Shown here: in pieces, positions 7,655-15,802 of the stretch
Layout: the number at the start of each line of letters is the position of its first letter
How positions within the stretch are numbered: position 1 is the first letter of the stretch
Assembly (NCBI RefSeq): GCF_014649695.1
Contig: NZ_BMTN01000004.1
Location: 62,001-126,000, forward strand
Source of the DNA: Streptomyces kurssanovii
GTDB lineage: Bacteria; Actinomycetota; Actinomycetes; Streptomycetales; Streptomycetaceae
Direction of reading: 5' to 3'
DNA: 64,000 nt
Program-made: the position numbers and the translations under genes
The notes under the pieces: generated by a model
Told to the model about the DNA's origin: nothing
What the model saw: only the letters and a program-made list of their open reading frames with translations
Database searches by the model: none

Positions 7655-8408
7655 ACAGCACCCCCGACAGCGCGACCGCCACCGCCAGGATCGCCCCGCA
7701 CCACGCCAGGGCCGTCCACGGCGCCGTGCCGACCGGCTCGTCGTGCAGGAGGCCGCGGAGGGACTCGATCAGCGGCGTGACCGGCTGGTGGTCGGCGAAG
7801 CCGTGGAGCCAGGACGGCATGGTTTCGACAGGGACGAACGCGCTGCTCGGATAGGGCAGGAACATCATGAAGAAGGTGAAGCCGGACGCTGCTTCCGGTG
7901 TCCTCGCCATGAGGCCGACCGCCGCGGACAGCCAGGAGAGCGCCACCAGGAACGCCAGCAGGATGCCCGCTGCGGCGAGCCAGCCCGCCGCGGAGGCCGA
8001 CGGGCGGAAGCCGATGACGAGGCCGACGGAGAGGACGAGCGCGGTCGAGAAGACGTTGCGCGCGGTGCTCGCCACGACATGGCCGGCCAGGATCGACGTG
8101 CCGCCGACGTCGAGCGACCGGAAACGGTCGATGATGCCGCCCTTCATGTCCTCGCTCACCCGGACCGCCGTGCCGGACGAGCCGAAGGCGGAGCAGAGCA
8201 CGAGGATGCCCGGGACGACGTAGTTGACGTACTCCGTACCGGTGTTGATCGCTCCGCCGAAGAAGTAGACGAAGACGAGCATCAGCATGACCGGCAGCAT
8301 CATCGAGGTGACGACGGCGTCGACGTCGCGGCGGCTGAGGCGGACGCAGCGGCCGGTCATGGTCAGGGCGGGGGTCAGCAGGCGCCCGGCGCCCGACGTC
8401 TCAGACAT
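7635..8408 (-). CDS. ABC-2 type exporter permease (DrrB-like)
   Basis: A 257-residue integral membrane protein with about six hydrophobic helices and the ABC-2 family architecture of DrrB, the daunorubicin exporter membrane subunit. Its start overlaps the end of the ATPase gene by 8 nt (8401-8408), so the two are coupled and form the exporter. Drug or antibiotic export is the family role; the substrate here is unknown. Confidence 0.85.
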   Translation of the reverse strand: MSETSGAGRLLTPALTMTGRCVRLSRRDVDAVVTSMMLPVMLMLVFVYFFGGAINTGTEYVNYVVPGILVLCSAFGSSGTAVRVSEDMKGGIIDRFRSLDVGGTSILAGHVVASTARNVFSTALVLSVGLVIGFRPSASAAGWLAAAGILLAFLVALSWLSAAVGLMARTPEAASGFTFFMMFLPYPSSAFVPVETMPSWLHGFADHQPVTPLIESLRGLLHDEPVGTAPWTALAWCGAILAVAVALSGVLFRVRTR

Positions 8409-9393
8409 GGGTGGGCTCCTGCCGGGAAGCGGTGCCGGTGCGGGTGAGGGACAGGAACACGTCGTCGAGCGTCGTCGTGTGCAGCGAGAAGCGGGAGACG
8501 TCCCGCCGCTCCGGGTCGAGGTCGTCGAGCAGCGCCCGTACCTCGAGGGCGGTGCCGTCGGTCGGCAGCCCGAGCGTGAGCGACTCGGGGGAGCGGTGCA
8601 CGGCCCGCTGCTCGTGCCGCGCGTAGGCGGCCCGGTCGGTGAACACGACGTCCAGTCGGTGGCCTCCCACCTGCGCCTTGAGCTGCGCGGCGGTGCCTTC
8701 CGCCACCATGCGCCCCGCGTCCATCACGGCGACGCGGTCGGCGAGCCGGTCGGCCTCGTCCAGGTACTGGGTGGTCAGGAAGACCGTGGTGCCGCGGTCG
8801 GCGAGGTCGCGGACGACCTGCCAGAGCTCCTGGCGGCTGCGTGGGTCGAGGCCGGTCGTCGGCTCGTCCAGGAACACGACCTGGGGGTCGCCGACGAGCC
8901 CGGCGGCGAGGTCGAGGCGCCGGCGCATGCCGCCGGAGTACGTCAGGGCGAGGCGGCGCCCGGCGGCGGTGAGGTCGAAGCGCTCCAGGAGCTCGGCCGC
9001 GCGGCGGCGTGACGCCGCCCGCGACAGACCGCTGAGGCGGGCCATCATGCGGAGGTTCTCCTCGCCGGTCTGCTTCTCGTCGACCGCCGCGAACTGGCCG
9101 GTGAGGCTGATCGCCCGGCGTACCCGGCCCCGGTCGGCCGTCACGTCGTGACCGGCCACGCGGGCGCGTCCCGCGTCGGCGGCGGTGAGTGTGGCGAGGA
9201 TCCGCACGGTCGTCGTCTTGCCCGCTCCGTTCGGTCCGAGCAGCGAGAAGACGTTGCCCGTTTCGACCCTGAGGTCGACGCCGTCGAGCACGGTCACTTT
9301 CCCGTAGGTCTTGCGCAGGCCGTGCGCCTCGATCGCCGGCCCGGCGGTGGGCGTGGCGTGCGGCGGCCTGGCCGTCGGTCGTCCGGTGCTCAT
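8401..9393 (-). CDS. ABC transporter ATP-binding protein (DrrA-like)
   Basis: The 330-residue ATPase has Walker A GPNGAGKTT, signature YSGGM and Walker B VVFLDEPTTGLD, plus the C-terminal extension (about 250-325) typical of DrrA-type exporters. Downstream overlap with the permease gene marks a two-gene exporter operon. The promoter region faces a TetR gene (9457) across a 63-nt spacer with inverted repeats, so the operon is probably repressed by that regulator. Confidence 0.88.
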   Translation of the reverse strand: MSTGRPTARPPHATPTAGPAIEAHGLRKTYGKVTVLDGVDLRVETGNVFSLLGPNGAGKTTTVRILATLTAADAGRARVAGHDVTADRGRVRRAISLTGQFAAVDEKQTGEENLRMMARLSGLSRAASRRRAAELLERFDLTAAGRRLALTYSGGMRRRLDLAAGLVGDPQVVFLDEPTTGLDPRSRQELWQVVRDLADRGTTVFLTTQYLDEADRLADRVAVMDAGRMVAEGTAAQLKAQVGGHRLDVVFTDRAAYARHEQRAVHRSPESLTLGLPTDGTALEVRALLDDLDPERRDVSRFSLHTTTLDDVFLSLTRTGTASRQEPTHV

Positions 9394-9411
9394 GATGGCG
9401 AGCCCCCTTCT

Positions 9412-9438
9412 GCGTATGGGATACGCGTTACTGTGTAA
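9412..9438. promoter_or_regulatory. Inverted repeats between ABC exporter and TetR gene, likely operator
   Basis: GCGTAT-GGG-ATACGC (9412-9426) and TTAC-TGT-GTAA (9428-9438) are adjacent inverted repeats in the spacer between the divergent exporter and TetR genes; a further GTTACGCATTAC follows. This layout is typical of a TetR operator controlling both directions. Binding is inferred, not shown. Confidence 0.5.
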
Positions 9439-9456
9439 GGGTTACGCATTACTAGG

Positions 9457-10332
9457 ATGGGCGTCAAGCGCGAGAGGGCGGCGGGCAGCGGACGACAGCA
9501 GAAGGCGGCGGAGTCGATGGCGGGCAGTGGACGCGGGCGCGCCCCGGACGGTGCGAGGACGGAGACCGGGCTGCCCGCGAGCATCGAGGCGGCGTGGGGC
9601 CTGCGCAAACGCCCCGGGAAAGGCCCCAAACCGGGGATCGGCATCGAGCGGATCGTCGCGGCCGCCGTCGCCGTGGCGTCCGCCGAAGGGCTCCCTGCGG
9701 TCTCCATGGGGAGGGTCGCCAAGGAGCTCGGCGTCTCCACGATGTCGCTGTACCGGTACGTCGCCGCGAAGGACGAGCTCTACATCCTGATGCTGGAGGA
9801 GGCCGTCGGCCTGCCGCCCGAACCCCCGGCCCCGGGGACCGGCTGGCGTGAGGCGCTGGCGGCCTGGGCGTGGGCGCAGCGCGAGGTGTTCCACCGCAGT
9901 CCGTGGATGCTGCGCATCCCCATCTCCGGCCCGCCGGCCACCCCCAACTCGGTCGCCTGGTGGGACCGCGGCCTCGCCGCCCTCGCGGACACCGGTCTCG
10001 ACGAGGGCGAGAAGATCTCGGTGGTCCTGCTGGTCGGGGGTTTCGTGCGCAACGAGGCACTGCTCATGGCCGACCTCGGAGCGGCGATCGCGGCGAGCGG
10101 CGAGTCCCCCGACGTGGTCATGCGCCGCTACGCGAACACTCTGGAGCGCTTCGCCGACGCCGAGCGTTATCCGGCGCTCGCCCGCCTGCTGGAGTCGCGG
10201 GTGATGTACGAACCGGACACCCAGGACTTCGAGTTCGTCTTCGGTCTGGAGCGGCTGCTGGACGGGGTGGGTGTCCTGGTCGAGAAGCGCCTCGCGGGCG
10301 GGGCGCGGTCCGAGGGAGGACCGCGGGAATGA
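9457..10332 (+). CDS. TetR-family regulator, probably of the divergent ABC exporter
   Basis: The 291-residue protein has a long basic N-terminal tail and then a TetR helix-turn-helix (about 65-110: GLPAVSMGRVAKELGVSTMSLYRYV) with a TetR_C_1-type ligand domain. It is divergent from a DrrAB-like exporter, the usual arrangement for a drug-responsive repressor. The ATG at 9457 has almost no leader; an ATG at 9517 (MAGSG) is an alternative start. Its TGA overlaps the ATG of the next TetR gene. Confidence 0.85.
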   Translation: MGVKRERAAGSGRQQKAAESMAGSGRGRAPDGARTETGLPASIEAAWGLRKRPGKGPKPGIGIERIVAAAVAVASAEGLPAVSMGRVAKELGVSTMSLYRYVAAKDELYILMLEEAVGLPPEPPAPGTGWREALAAWAWAQREVFHRSPWMLRIPISGPPATPNSVAWWDRGLAALADTGLDEGEKISVVLLVGGFVRNEALLMADLGAAIAASGESPDVVMRRYANTLERFADAERYPALARLLESRVMYEPDTQDFEFVFGLERLLDGVGVLVEKRLAGGARSEGGPRE

Positions 10333-10958
10333 GCGGCGCGGACAGCGGAACGGGGCTGCGCGGGCGCAAGAAGCGCCTCACCTACCGGGCGATCTCCGAC
10401 GCCGCCGTCGCGCTCTTCCTCGAGCGGGGCTTCGACGCGGTCTCCGTCGCCGAGGTGGCGGCCGCTGCGGACGTCTCCAAGCCGACGCTGTTCCGGTACT
10501 TCCCCACGAAGGAGGACCTGGCGCTGCACCGGTTCGCCGATCACGAGGACGAGACCGCGCGTGTGGTCGCCGCCCGGCCGGCCGGTGTCCCGCCGCTCCA
10601 GGCGCTGCACCGCCACGTCCTCGACGGCCTGGCACGTCGCGACCCGGTCACCGGGCTGAACGACGAAGAGGGCGTGCTCGCCTTCCACCGGCTGCTGTAC
10701 GGAACGCCGAGCCTCGTGACGTGGCTGCACGCCTACCGGGCCAGATCGGAACGGGCGCTGGCGGAGGCGCTGTGCGCGGCGGGGGCTCGAAGGCTCGGCG
10801 CCCGGCTGGCGGCGGGGCAGATCGTCGCCGTGCTGCGCGTCCTCGCGGAGGAGAACTGGCGGCGGATCGAGGCGGGTGCGCGGGCGGGGGACATCGCGCC
10901 GGACGCCGTGGCGGCGGCCGATCAGGCCTTCGCGCAGCTGCGAGCGGGTCTGGGGTGA
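10329..10958 (+). CDS. TetR-family regulator, second in tandem
   Basis: A 209-residue TetR protein with its HTH at about residues 20-65 (VSVAEVAAAADVSKPTLFRYF, then PTKEDL). The start ATG overlaps the stop of the upstream TetR gene as ATGA, so the two regulators are cotranscribed and translationally coupled. The ligand domain is unrelated to the first regulator's, so this is not a simple duplication. Targets unknown. Confidence 0.85.
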   Translation: MSGADSGTGLRGRKKRLTYRAISDAAVALFLERGFDAVSVAEVAAAADVSKPTLFRYFPTKEDLALHRFADHEDETARVVAARPAGVPPLQALHRHVLDGLARRDPVTGLNDEEGVLAFHRLLYGTPSLVTWLHAYRARSERALAEALCAAGARRLGARLAAGQIVAVLRVLAEENWRRIEAGARAGDIAPDAVAAADQAFAQLRAGLG

Positions 10959-11051
10959 ATCCCGGTGCGGCGGGCTTCACCCGGCCGCTGCGCTGCCGGG
11001 GCCGTCGCCCGCTCCCCGTCGTGCCCCCGGGGCGCGTGTCAGACTTCCGGG

Positions 11052-11954
11052 ATGACCACAGAGACGATCACCGCCTCCCCCGCGGGGAGTTGGCAGCTGG
11101 GTGACCTGACGGTCAACCGGATCGGGTTCGGCGCGATGAGGCTGACGGCGGACGCGGACGGCGCTCCCCTGGACAGGGACAGGGCGGTCGCGGTGCTGCG
11201 GCGGGCCGTGGAGCTCGGCGTGAACCACATCGACACCGCCGCGTTCTACTTCTCGGCCACCCGGTCCGCCAACGAGCTGATCAACCGGGCCCTGTACCCG
11301 TACCCGTCCGACCTCGTCATCACCACCAAGGTGTGGCCGGGCCGCGACCCCTCCGGGAACTGGTGGTGGGCCTCACCGGAGCAGTTGCGGGGACAGGTCG
11401 AGGAAAATCTGCGGCAGCTCGGGCGCGACCACCTGGACGTGGTGAACCTCCGTGTCCCACGGAGCGGTGAAACCGGCTCGCTGGCGGCCCACTTCGAGGT
11501 CCTCGCCGGACTGCGGGACGCCGGTCTGATCCGCCATCTCGGCATCTCCAACGTCAGGCCGCACCACCTTGAGGAGGCCCGCGCCATCGCGCCGGTCGTA
11601 TGCGTGCAGAACCCGTACGGGGTGGGCGCCTCGCCGGAGCACCACGCGTTCCTGGACTCCTGCGGCGAACAGGGCGTGGCGTTCGTGCCGTTCTTCGCGA
11701 TCGCGGGTGACGGCCGGGAGGCCGGCGCGAGCGGCGCCGACAGCGAGGAGGTCCGCGCCGTCGCCCGGGCGCACGGCGCGACCCCGGCGCAGGTCCGGCT
11801 CGCCTGGACGCTGCAGCGCGGCCCGCACGTGCTCGCGATCCCGGGCACCGGCAACCCGGACCACCTGGCCGACAACGTGGCCGCCGGCTCCCTGCGGCTC
11901 TCGGCCGACGAGATGGCCCTGCTGGACGGGGCCGGGCGGGAGCCTCAGCCGTAG
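11052..11954 (+). CDS. Aldo/keto reductase-like protein lacking the usual catalytic His
   Basis: The 300-residue protein has the AKR TIM-barrel pattern: GFGAMRL at the start, HIDTAAFY carrying the catalytic Asp and Tyr, TTKVW with the Lys, and a C-terminal IPGTG phosphate-binding segment for NADPH. Where most AKRs have the catalytic His in a D-(L/I)-x-x-x-H strand, this protein reads DVVNLR. That substitution is shared by a subgroup that I recall includes the E. coli pyridoxal reductase PdxI/YdbC, so it may be a pyridoxal-reductase-like enzyme. It is convergent with the APH gene, overlapping it by 10 nt. Confidence 0.8.
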   Translation: MTTETITASPAGSWQLGDLTVNRIGFGAMRLTADADGAPLDRDRAVAVLRRAVELGVNHIDTAAFYFSATRSANELINRALYPYPSDLVITTKVWPGRDPSGNWWWASPEQLRGQVEENLRQLGRDHLDVVNLRVPRSGETGSLAAHFEVLAGLRDAGLIRHLGISNVRPHHLEEARAIAPVVCVQNPYGVGASPEHHAFLDSCGEQGVAFVPFFAIAGDGREAGASGADSEEVRAVARAHGATPAQVRLAWTLQRGPHVLAIPGTGNPDHLADNVAAGSLRLSADEMALLDGAGREPQP

Positions 11955-12928
11955 CGGCGCAGCAGCGCTTCGAGGTAGTCCTCCAGACGCCGCGCGACCA
12001 GCCGTGCCGTCAGGTCGGTGCGGCCGAGCTCCCGCCATGGGACGGCGACCTTCTCGGCGTCCGGCGCGAAGGCGAGCGCGTCGAGCATCCGCCAGTAGAG
12101 GTGGTCGGCCGGATCCTCCGCGAGCCGCCCGCCGGCGGCGGCGTAGCGGTCCGCGAAGCGCAGGCCCTCTTCGGGGCCGTGCAGCAGGGCGAGCGCCGTG
12201 GAGCAGTGGGCGACGTCCAGGTCGGCGGGGCCCCAGGAGGTCTCCACCCAGTCGACGACACCGCTGATCCGCGGCTCCTCCGCCTCCCCGGTGAAGAGGA
12301 CGTTCCCGGGATGGAAGTCGCGGTGCAGGAAGCAGGCCCGGTGGGCGGGCGGGTCCCGGCGTATGACGTCGACCGCGCGCCGCCACACGGCGGGCCGGTC
12401 CGTCGCCCCGGGCAGCCGGACGCGGTCGGGAGCGGTCCACGCCTGGTAGGCGCGTGGCCGCTCCGCTTCGGGTACGTCCAGCCGGTGGATGCGTACCAGC
12501 TGGTCCGCGAGCAGGGCGGCCCGGCGGCCCGCGCCGTTCTGCTCCAGCCGGACACGCCCCGGCAGCAGGCTCATCAGGAGCGAGGGATGGTCGCAGTGCT
12601 CTGCGTCCGGGTCGACGGCTCGGAGCTCGGCCACCGGCACCACGCCGGCCGGTGCGAGCAGACGCAGCGTGCGGGCCTCGCGAGTGAGGAGTCCCGCAGC
12701 GTGCCGGACGTAGAACGGCTCGACGAACGACCGGAGCACCAGCGTGCGTTCCGCGCCCGCGGGCCCTGTGACGCGCAGACGCCGCATCGTGGACGTCCAT
12801 CCGCCGAGAAGCCGCTCGACGCCCTCGATCCGTTCGCCGTCCGCGAGTTGCCCGCTCACCCAGGCGCGCGTAGCCGCCCAGTCCTCGCCGTGCTCCTGGC
12901 TCCGTCCGTGGTCCGTGTTCCCGCCCAT
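11945..12928 (-). CDS. Aminoglycoside phosphotransferase (APH) family kinase, copy 2
   Basis: This 327-residue protein has the catalytic loop FLHRDFHPGNVLF and the metal-binding VVDWVETSWGPADLDVAH, an intact APH active site. Family members can phosphorylate aminoglycosides or cellular metabolites; no resistance role can be inferred from sequence alone. It follows the APH gene at 12978-13886 by 49 nt on the same strand and probably shares its promoter. Its 3' end overlaps the aldo/keto reductase gene by 10 nt. Confidence 0.82.
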   Translation of the reverse strand: MGGNTDHGRSQEHGEDWAATRAWVSGQLADGERIEGVERLLGGWTSTMRRLRVTGPAGAERTLVLRSFVEPFYVRHAAGLLTREARTLRLLAPAGVVPVAELRAVDPDAEHCDHPSLLMSLLPGRVRLEQNGAGRRAALLADQLVRIHRLDVPEAERPRAYQAWTAPDRVRLPGATDRPAVWRRAVDVIRRDPPAHRACFLHRDFHPGNVLFTGEAEEPRISGVVDWVETSWGPADLDVAHCSTALALLHGPEEGLRFADRYAAAGGRLAEDPADHLYWRMLDALAFAPDAEKVAVPWRELGRTDLTARLVARRLEDYLEALLRRYG

Positions 12929-12977
12929 GGACGAAACCCTAGGGCCCGCGCTGCGCCTTCTGAGCCGGCGAATCCGC

Positions 12978-13886
12978 TCAACGCGTCGCGGCGTCGGCGA
13001 GGATCGCCTGAAGCCGTGCCCGGCACTCGGCGACGAAGGCGGGATAGGTGTCCCAGTAGTAGGAGATCCCGCTGACGCCCACCGCGATCGCCCAGGCGCG
13101 GGCGCGGGCCCAGGTCACGCCGTCGAGGCTCAAGGCGTCCCAGTAGGCCTGCCGTGCCTGTGCCGGCAGGTCCCAGACGGTGGAGTGCTCGGCGTCGGGA
13201 AAGCCGACCGAGAGCGCCCCGAAATCTATGACCGCGTGGAGCTGTCCTTCCCGGACCAGGAGGTTGGTCGGCTTGAGGTCGCCGTGGAGCCACACGTGAG
13301 GTGCGGAGGGCTCGGGCAGCGCGAGCGCGGCCCGCCACAGCTGTTCCAGGGCGTCGACGTCGAGCTCGGAGCCCACGGTGGTCCGGCAGTCGCCGAACCC
13401 TCGGACGACCCACTCGTCGCACGGCCCCAGGGTGCCTCCGCGGTACCAGCTGAGGTCGCCCGCGCGAGTCGCTCCCATGAGGCCGACGCTGTGCAGCTCG
13501 CCGACGACCGCCGCCAGGTCGGCGCCGAACGCGGACCAGTCCGTGACGGTGTCCGGGCCGGCCTGGTCACCCTCGATCCAGCGGTGGACCGACCAGACCG
13601 TGGGGAAGGCGGCCGTGGGCGTCCCGGCGTGGACGGGCTCGGGGACCGGACATGCGAGGAGGGGCGCCAGGCGGGGAAGCCATTCCTGCTCCTTCCGCAA
13701 GGACCCTCCCTTGTCGGCGGTCCGTGGAAGGCGCACGAGCAGGTCGTCGCCCAGCCGGTACATGGTGTTCTCCGTGCCCTCGCCCGCCGGCGCGATCGGC
13801 AGGCCGGCCCACTCCGGCCGCTGGGCCCTCAGCAGTGACCGGACCAGCGTCTCGTCGACCGGGATCTCGTTCTCGTGAAGCGTCAC
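12978..13886 (-). CDS. Aminoglycoside phosphotransferase (APH) family kinase, copy 3
   Basis: The 302-residue protein has LHGDLKPTNLLV and VIDFGALSVGFPDAE, an APH active site in which DFG replaces the more usual DWE. The GTG at 13886 (VTLHENEIPVD) is chosen because close family members start there; an upstream in-frame ATG at 14030 would place 48 odd residues across the XRE operator. It is divergent from the XRE regulator at 14061 across a strong palindrome. Confidence 0.8.
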   Translation of the reverse strand: MTLHENEIPVDETLVRSLLRAQRPEWAGLPIAPAGEGTENTMYRLGDDLLVRLPRTADKGGSLRKEQEWLPRLAPLLACPVPEPVHAGTPTAAFPTVWSVHRWIEGDQAGPDTVTDWSAFGADLAAVVGELHSVGLMGATRAGDLSWYRGGTLGPCDEWVVRGFGDCRTTVGSELDVDALEQLWRAALALPEPSAPHVWLHGDLKPTNLLVREGQLHAVIDFGALSVGFPDAEHSTVWDLPAQARQAYWDALSLDGVTWARARAWAIAVGVSGISYYWDTYPAFVAECRARLQAILADAATR

Positions 13887-14006
13887 GCCGGAAGTCTCGC
13901 CGCGGACCGAGCGGGAAGCGAATGACTTTCCGTCAGCCTCGGTGCTGCGCCGGAGAAGCGGACGCGGCGAGATCGGCGGCTGCTCCGTCCGGGTGTTGCT
14001 TGCGAC

Positions 14007-14034
14007 ACTATTGCAAGCAGTTGCTTGCAATAGT
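14007..14034. promoter_or_regulatory. 28-bp perfect palindrome upstream of the XRE regulator
   Basis: ACTATTGCAAGCA (14007-14019) and TGCTTGCAATAGT (14022-14034) are perfect 13-bp inverted arms separated by GT, ending 26 bp before the XRE start. A further half-site TTGCTTGC lies at 13996-14003. It is probably the regulator's own operator and controls the hbhA-like operon; it may also affect the divergent kinase gene. Confidence 0.6.
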
Positions 14035-14060
14035 TAGCGCGAGTGCGGCACCATCGGTAC

Positions 14061-14498
14061 ATGGCATCGCTCAACGTCGGCAATCTCGGTGAGTACCTCC
14101 GCGAACAGCGGCGCAACGCGCAGCTGTCCCTGCGGCAGCTCGCCGACGCCGCCGGGGTGTCCAATCCGTATCTGAGCCAGATCGAGCGCGGGCTGCGCAA
14201 GCCGAGCGCCGAGGTTCTGCAGCAGGTCGCCAAGGCCCTGCGGATCTCGGCGGAGACGCTGTACGTGCGGGCCGGGATCCTGGACGAGCAGGAGCGGGAC
14301 GAGCTGGAGACGCGTGCCGTCATCCTGGCCGACCCCTCCATCAACGAGCGGCAGAAGCAGGTGCTTCTCCAGATCTACGAGTCCTTCCGCAAGGAGAACG
14401 GGCTCGAGACCGCCGCTGCCACGGAAGCCCACGAGGACACCGCCGCTGACGGCCCCCGCACGGCCGGCACGGGCGATGCCGAACCGAAGACGAACTGA
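14061..14498 (+). CDS. XRE-family regulator upstream of the HbhA-like gene
   Basis: A 145-residue protein with a classical cro/C1 HTH at residues 9-65 (LREQRRNAQLSLRQLADAAG then VSNPYLSQIERG) and an acidic, alanine-rich tail. In mycobacteria the gene before hbhA (Rv0474) encodes the same kind of regulator, and the whole order regulator-hbhA-DUF2516 is kept here. The ATG at 14061 is preferred over a GTG at 14043. It probably binds the palindrome just upstream. Confidence 0.85.
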   Translation: MASLNVGNLGEYLREQRRNAQLSLRQLADAAGVSNPYLSQIERGLRKPSAEVLQQVAKALRISAETLYVRAGILDEQERDELETRAVILADPSINERQKQVLLQIYESFRKENGLETAAATEAHEDTAADGPRTAGTGDAEPKTN

Positions 14499-14523
14499 TC
14501 TGCGTTCCGGGAGGACCACAGTC

Positions 14524-15126
14524 ATGGCCATCACCGATGACCTGCGCAAGACCCTCACCGACCCGACTCCCCTCTACTTCGCCGCCGGCACCGCCGACCT
14601 CGCCGTCCAGCAGGCCAGGAAGGTGCCCGCGCTGATCGAGCAGCTGGCCGCCGAGGCGCCGAACCGTATCGACGCCGTGCGCAACACCGACCCCAAGGCC
14701 GTGCAGGAGAAGGTGACCGCGCAGGCCAAGGAGGCGCAGGCCACCGTGCAGGCGAAGGTCGCCGAGGTGATCGGGAACTTCGACACCGACCTGAAGAAGC
14801 TGGGCGAGAGCGCCCAGGACCTCGCGCTGCGCAGTGTCGGCGTCGCCGCCGAGTACGCGGTCAAGGCCCGTGAGACGTACGAGAAGGTCGCCGAGCACGG
14901 CGAGCAGACCGTGCGTGCGTGGCGTGGCGACGCGGCGGAGGAGATCACCGAGATCGCCGTCGCCGTGGAGCCCGAGCCGGCGAAGGGCAAGCAGAGCGAC
15001 GCCGAGCAGAAGCCCGTGGCCGCGGCCGCGGAGCCGCAGAGCGCCGAGGCCAAGAAGCCGGCCGTGCGTAAGCCCGCCGTGCGCAAGCCGGCCGCCAAGA
15101 AGAGCACGCCGCCGGCCGCGAAGTGA
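14524..15126 (+). CDS. HbhA-like heparin-binding hemagglutinin homologue
   Basis: The 200-residue protein has no signal peptide, a long predicted coiled coil (about 20-150) and a lysine/alanine/proline-rich tail with repeated AVRKPA units. That is the architecture of mycobacterial HbhA, whose Lys-rich tail binds heparan sulfate and which also associates with lipid inclusions. In a soil Streptomyces an adhesin role is doubtful; a surface, membrane or inclusion-associated role is more likely (inference). GGAGGACC precedes the ATG. It is the middle gene of the XRE-hbhA-DUF2516 group. Confidence 0.75.
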   Translation: MAITDDLRKTLTDPTPLYFAAGTADLAVQQARKVPALIEQLAAEAPNRIDAVRNTDPKAVQEKVTAQAKEAQATVQAKVAEVIGNFDTDLKKLGESAQDLALRSVGVAAEYAVKARETYEKVAEHGEQTVRAWRGDAAEEITEIAVAVEPEPAKGKQSDAEQKPVAAAAEPQSAEAKKPAVRKPAVRKPAAKKSTPPAAK

Positions 15127-15247
15127 GCGATGCGCGGGCGCCGCTGGACGCGGCGCCCGGCACGTTCATGGTCCTGCGGGCATCCTCGGAGGTACCTTGG
15201 GGCGTGTCCGAGCCGCGAGGCAGGCGACACCAACCACTGAGTAGGCG

Positions 15248-15601
15248 GTGCTGAGGATGCTGGCTGACAAGTTCGACTTCGGGCTATGGATGATCGTCAA
15301 TCTGGTCTTCCTCGTCACGTCCGTGGCCGCCTTCGTCATGGCCGCCGTGGCCCGTGAGGACGCCTACCGGGCCGCCGACAAGAAGACCAAGCCCTTCTGG
15401 CTGGTCATCCTCGGTGTCGCTGTCGCCGTGAACCTGATTCCGTACATCTCGATGCTGTTCCTGCAGATCGCCGGCCTGATCGCCACGATCGTCTTCTTCG
15501 TCGACGTACGCCCCGCCCTCCAGCAGGTCTCCGGAGGCGGCAGGCGGCGTGGCGGCTCCAGCAGCGACGGCCCGTACGGCCCCTACAACGGCGGCCGCTG
15601 A
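15248..15601 (+). CDS. DUF2516 family membrane protein
   Basis: The 117-residue protein has three membrane helices (about 11-37, 50-70 and 75-92) and a glycine/arginine/serine-rich polar tail. It corresponds to mycobacterial Rv0476, found directly after hbhA. It starts with GTG (an ATG three codons in is also possible). No biochemical function is known; the conserved neighbourhood suggests a link with the HbhA-like protein. Confidence 0.8.
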   Translation: MLRMLADKFDFGLWMIVNLVFLVTSVAAFVMAAVAREDAYRAADKKTKPFWLVILGVAVAVNLIPYISMLFLQIAGLIATIVFFVDVRPALQQVSGGGRRRGGSSSDGPYGPYNGGR

Positions 15602-15802
15602 CCGCCGGAAGGTCGCTCGCGCCTGCCGACTCGCAGGTGTGCCTGTTCCCGACGTCCGGCGCTCGTCGCCGCCGTGAGCCTCGGCCGGTAGCTGCGGTGC
15701 CCTGCCCACGATCGCCGCGCATGACCGAGGTACGCGACGGCTGACGCGATGCCCGGACCGGTAACGTGAGGGGCCGACCGTGACCGCGGCGGAGAGCGTC
15801 GC
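15602..15802. other. Intergenic, convergent ends, nothing definite
   Basis: About 200 bp between convergent genes. I see no RNA gene or strong terminator hairpin with a T-run. Confidence 0.4.

Noticed and set aside
7635-9393. Part of an antibiotic gene cluster
   Set aside because: Only the exporter and regulators are present; no biosynthetic genes are nearby.
13887-14030. 48-residue N-terminal extension of the third APH kinase
   Set aside because: It would run through the XRE palindrome, and family members start at the GTG at 13886.
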